From: [Clostridium] hylemonae DSM 15053
GTDB taxonomy: Bacteria; Bacillota; Clostridia; Lachnospirales; Lachnospiraceae
DNA: 64,000 nt
Direction: 5' to 3'
NCBI RefSeq assembly: GCF_008281175.1
Contig: NZ_CP036524.1
Coordinates: 3,596,001-3,660,000 of the forward strand
Program-made: the position numbers and the translations under genes
Shown: positions 61,837 to 64,000 of the stretch, piece by piece
Layout: the number at the start of each line of letters is the position of its first letter
How positions within the stretch are numbered: position 1 is the stretch's first letter
The notes under the pieces: model-generated
The model's database searches: none
What the model was told of the DNA's origin: nothing
The model's input: only the letters and a program-made list of their open reading frames with translations

Positions 61837-62145
61837 TTATAAGCTGATTCTCATCAATTCGTTATAAGATTCTAAGGCTTTATTCCTCAGCTGTACGAGC
61901 ATATCCACTGCCATCTGCGCTTCCGACGCGGCGATCGGAACGGTGTGCGCATCGTCGATCTGCCCCGTTGCCAGCAGATACTGCTGCTGTTCCAGATTGG
62001 CCTGCGTATCCTTGACATCTTTTACCGCATTATTAAAGATATCAGAGAACAGGCTGTTTCCGCTCTGTTCTACATTTTCATTTCTTTTTAACGTCCCGAT
62101 AGAGTCCATTCTCTGAATCGGGGTGATAAATCCGTTTTCTATCAT
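61837..62145 (-). CDS. fliE: Flagellar hook-basal body protein FliE
   Basis: The 102-residue protein has FSDIFNNAVKDVKDTQANLEQQQYLLATGQ and the C-terminal ASEAQMAVDMLVQLRNKALESYNELMRI, the FliE pattern in order. It joins the MS ring to the rod. It follows flgB by 10 bases, with flgC missing from its usual place between them. Confidence 0.94.
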   Translation of the reverse strand: MIENGFITPIQRMDSIGTLKRNENVEQSGNSLFSDIFNNAVKDVKDTQANLEQQQYLLATGQIDDAHTVPIAASEAQMAVDMLVQLRNKALESYNELMRISL

Positions 62146-62155
62146 GATCTCCCTC

Positions 62156-62551
62156 CTACTGTCCCTTGATCACTGTTCTGAGCCTTGTGATATCACTGTT
62201 TACAGAATTGATTCCATACTGATACTGAAGCGCTGTCCGCGTCAGTTCCACCATCTCCGCGTCCGCATTTACATTGTTTCCATCCAGCCTCGCCGTCTCC
62301 CCCGGTGTTTCATTGACCACGGCCGACGCTCCGGCTATGGCCTGCCTTACCTGGCGGCCGTCCCCGGCCTTTGTGGCCGCGGCAAGTCTTCTCTGAAACG
62401 TCTCCTCAAAGGTGACGTATTTAGATTTATACCCCGGAGTATCTACATTCGCGATATTATTCGATGTGACCCCCTGCTTTGTCCAGAGAAAATCCAGAGA
62501 CTTTTCCATCATTCCGATTGTGTTTCCGTACATACTGTTAATCCCATTCAT
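62156..62551 (-). CDS. flgB: Flagellar basal-body rod protein FlgB
   Basis: The 131-residue protein shows the rod motif TSNNIANVDTPGYKSKYVTFEETFQRRL and a C-terminal ALQYQYGINSVNSDITRLRTVIKG (in order). It is the first gene of the main flagellar transcript. The ATG at 62551 follows GGAGAGTGAGTGT; the ATG at 62566 would include that site. A Spo0A-box-like heptamer lies 28 bases upstream. Confidence 0.93.
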   Translation of the reverse strand: MNGINSMYGNTIGMMEKSLDFLWTKQGVTSNNIANVDTPGYKSKYVTFEETFQRRLAAATKAGDGRQVRQAIAGASAVVNETPGETARLDGNNVNADAEMVELTRTALQYQYGINSVNSDITRLRTVIKGQ

Positions 62552-62578
62552 ACACTCACTCTCCATAAATAGACTAAA

Positions 62579-62585
62579 TTCGACA
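62579..62585 (-). promoter_or_regulatory. Spo0A-box-like heptamer before flgB
   Basis: On the minus strand TGTCGAA matches the Spo0A box core exactly and lies between the preceding gene and flgB, next to the short inverted repeat TCGAC-TCGT-GTCGA. A seven-base match can arise by chance, so this is only a pointer. Confidence 0.25.
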
Positions 62586-62602
62586 CGAGTCGATAAAAAA
62601 AA

Positions 62603-64000
62603 TTAAAGCTCCAGATATTTATTTTCAAATTCATCGACCGGCATAGGCTTATCAAACAGATAACCCTGCCCTAGTTCACAGCCGAAGTTCTTCAAGATCT
62701 CCCGCTGCGACACTGTCTCGATCCCCTCCGCCACAGAATGCGTCAGCTTTAGCTCCATACACATGCGAAGTACATATTCTGCAATGACTCTTGGCTTACC
62801 GCCGATCTCCAGCCTGTCTATCAGACTCTTATCCAGCTTTATCTCATTGAAATCCGCCAGTGACAACAGCGCCAGGTCGGAATAGCGGGAACCAAAATCA
62901 TCAAGGGAAATGCGGAAGCCTGACTTCTGTATATCATCCAGAAGCTCTTTCAGTGTATCCCGCTCCAGCATACCGATGCTCTCTGTAACTTCGATCGTGA
63001 TCTGTCCGGGATCCACCCCGAATTTCCTGCAGACCGCCCTCATCTTCTCTACTACTTCATCTTCCATCATCGTTACACGGGAGAAGTTAACGGCAATTCC
63101 CACATCCTGGCGGCCTTTTTCCTTCCATTGCTTCAGGATGCGGCACACCCTTTCCAGCACGTAGAAATCAATATATCTGATTATTTCGTCTCCTTCGTAA
63201 CGGCTTACAAAGGAATTCGGAAAGATGATATTTCCATGCTCATCCAGTCTTCTTATGAGCGCCTCGGCCCCGCCTATCCGGTTATTTTTCAGATTGATCT
63301 GAGGCTGCAGATATACGACAAATCTGCCGGTCTCAATTTCTCTCTGAAGATTTTCTGCCAGTACGCCTCTGTACTTCTGAATACTTTTCTGTCCGACAGT
63401 TCCTCTCTTATAATTCTTCACCTTGTTGATATGCATTTTCTCATTGGCCACAGTGATCTGATAGTCGATATCACTCTCACCTTCAAACCAGCTTGAACCG
63501 ATCGCTATCTGCAGCTGTTCATCCCATTTGGCGATCTTCTGCAGCTTCCTGACCTCTTCTTCAAACTCACTCTTCCTGATATCCAGGCAAAAGGCCACAA
63601 ATTCATCATCGCCGACACGGTACACATAATCTCCGAAACACTTTATGAGCGTCTGTGCCACATATCTGAGCATATGGTCGCCCCACTCATATCCATAGGC
63701 ATTGTTGATATTCCTGAGACTGTCGATATCCACTGTAACGATCCCGAACTCTTCCTGATACTGCTGTTCCAGCCATTCAACCATCTGCCGGGATTTCTTC
63801 CGGTTTCCAAGTCCTGTCAGATCATCAATATATCCCGAGTTTTTCGCTTCCTGCCAGATCTGTCTTTTTCTTATATCATTTACGATAAATTCAGGCGTCA
63901 GCCTGAGCAGCACCTCGACATCCGCATTTACCGTCGGATTGTCAACCCCCAGGAATCCGATCACCTCCCCCTCCAGTACGAGAGGCATCGCGAGAAGACT
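62603..64000 (-). CDS. GGDEF-EAL c-di-GMP phosphodiesterase, partial (N-terminus off the window)
   Basis: The visible 465 or so residues begin inside a GAF-like domain (LLAMPLVLEGEVIGFLGVDN); the frame stays open to the right edge, so the true start lies beyond. A GGDEF domain with the altered motif VGDDEF follows. An EAL domain has AEALIRR, VNFSR, TIEVTES, LDDFG, IKLDKSLID and AEGIET. All main EAL catalytic residues appear present, so c-di-GMP hydrolysis is likely, while the cyclase half may be regulatory. It stops just upstream of flgB in the same direction and may share its transcript. Confidence 0.9.
   Translation of the reverse strand, partial: SLLAMPLVLEGEVIGFLGVDNPTVNADVEVLLRLTPEFIVNDIRKRQIWQEAKNSGYIDDLTGLGNRKKSRQMVEWLEQQYQEEFGIVTVDIDSLRNINNAYGYEWGDHMLRYVAQTLIKCFGDYVYRVGDDEFVAFCLDIRKSEFEEEVRKLQKIAKWDEQLQIAIGSSWFEGESDIDYQITVANEKMHINKVKNYKRGTVGQKSIQKYRGVLAENLQREIETGRFVVYLQPQINLKNNRIGGAEALIRRLDEHGNIIFPNSFVSRYEGDEIIRYIDFYVLERVCRILKQWKEKGRQDVGIAVNFSRVTMMEDEVVEKMRAVCRKFGVDPGQITIEVTESIGMLERDTLKELLDDIQKSGFRISLDDFGSRYSDLALLSLADFNEIKLDKSLIDRLEIGGKPRVIAEYVLRMCMELKLTHSVAEGIETVSQREILKNFGCELGQGYLFDKPMPVDEFENKYLEL

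Overview
The window reads as a chromosomal segment of an anaerobic, motile, Gram-positive member of the Clostridia, most likely a Lachnospiraceae species. Supporting signs are the YesM/YesN-type two-component system, the RbsABC-type sugar ABC transporter, the SigD/FlbD/FliY/CheC/CheD style of flagellar cluster, FliW-CsrA, AGGAGG-type ribosome binding sites and moderate base composition. The species cannot be named from the sequence alone. No rRNA, tRNA, CRISPR array or prophage was seen.

Left part (1-14470), carbohydrate use. A leftward operon encodes a SIS-domain sugar-phosphate protein, a zinc alcohol/polyol dehydrogenase and a homoserine-dehydrogenase-like oxidoreductase cut by the window edge. 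A rightward Rpn-type PD-(D/E)XK nuclease follows, between two long perfect hairpins. Next come a leftward YesN response regulator and YesM histidine kinase, divergent from two membrane-anchored sugar-binding proteins. A 17-bp tandem direct repeat sits just upstream of a good promoter for the binding proteins and is the probable operator. A complete sugar ABC transporter (lipoprotein, permease, double ATPase, permease) converges on this module.

Middle part (14471-25000). A YeiH-type membrane protein is divergent from a LysR regulator. The complete F-type ATP synthase operon (atpBEFHAGDC) runs leftward from a clear TTGACA-17-TAATGT promoter; its c subunit lacks the sodium-ligand residues. The last gene, atpC, abuts the LysR stop codon with no gap. 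A membrane-bound diguanylate cyclase lies upstream of the ATP synthase operon.

Right part (25009-62551), a flagellar and chemotaxis island read almost wholly leftward. From the right: flgB, fliEFGHIJK, flgD, a TIGR02530-type gene, flgE, flbD, motAB, fliM, cheY, flgC, fliY, fliOPQR, flhB, flhA, sigD, two flgF/flgG-type rod genes, cheC, cheD, cheV, an EAL-like/HDOD gene, parA, a ComFB-like gene, fliD, fliS, a possible fliT, a C39-like secreted protease (rightward), an FtsE-like ATPase with a degenerate nucleotidyltransferase, and finally flgM, flgN, flgK, flgL, DUF6470, fliW and csrA. Flagellin, cheA, cheB, cheR, cheW, fliL, flhF and flhG were not found. The island is bracketed by c-di-GMP enzymes (GGDEF on the left, GGDEF-EAL on the right), and the ComFB-like and EAL-like/HDOD proteins inside it suggest cyclic-dinucleotide control of motility. 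CCGATAT/CCGATAA-type late flagellar promoter candidates precede fliD, cheV and the C39 protease, with a weaker one at flgM.

The parts most worth a second look are the kinase with two anchored binding proteins and its repeat operator, the FtsE-like/nucleotidyltransferase/C39 insertion in the flagellar island, the ComFB-ParA-EAL/HDOD-CheV group, and the displaced flgC.
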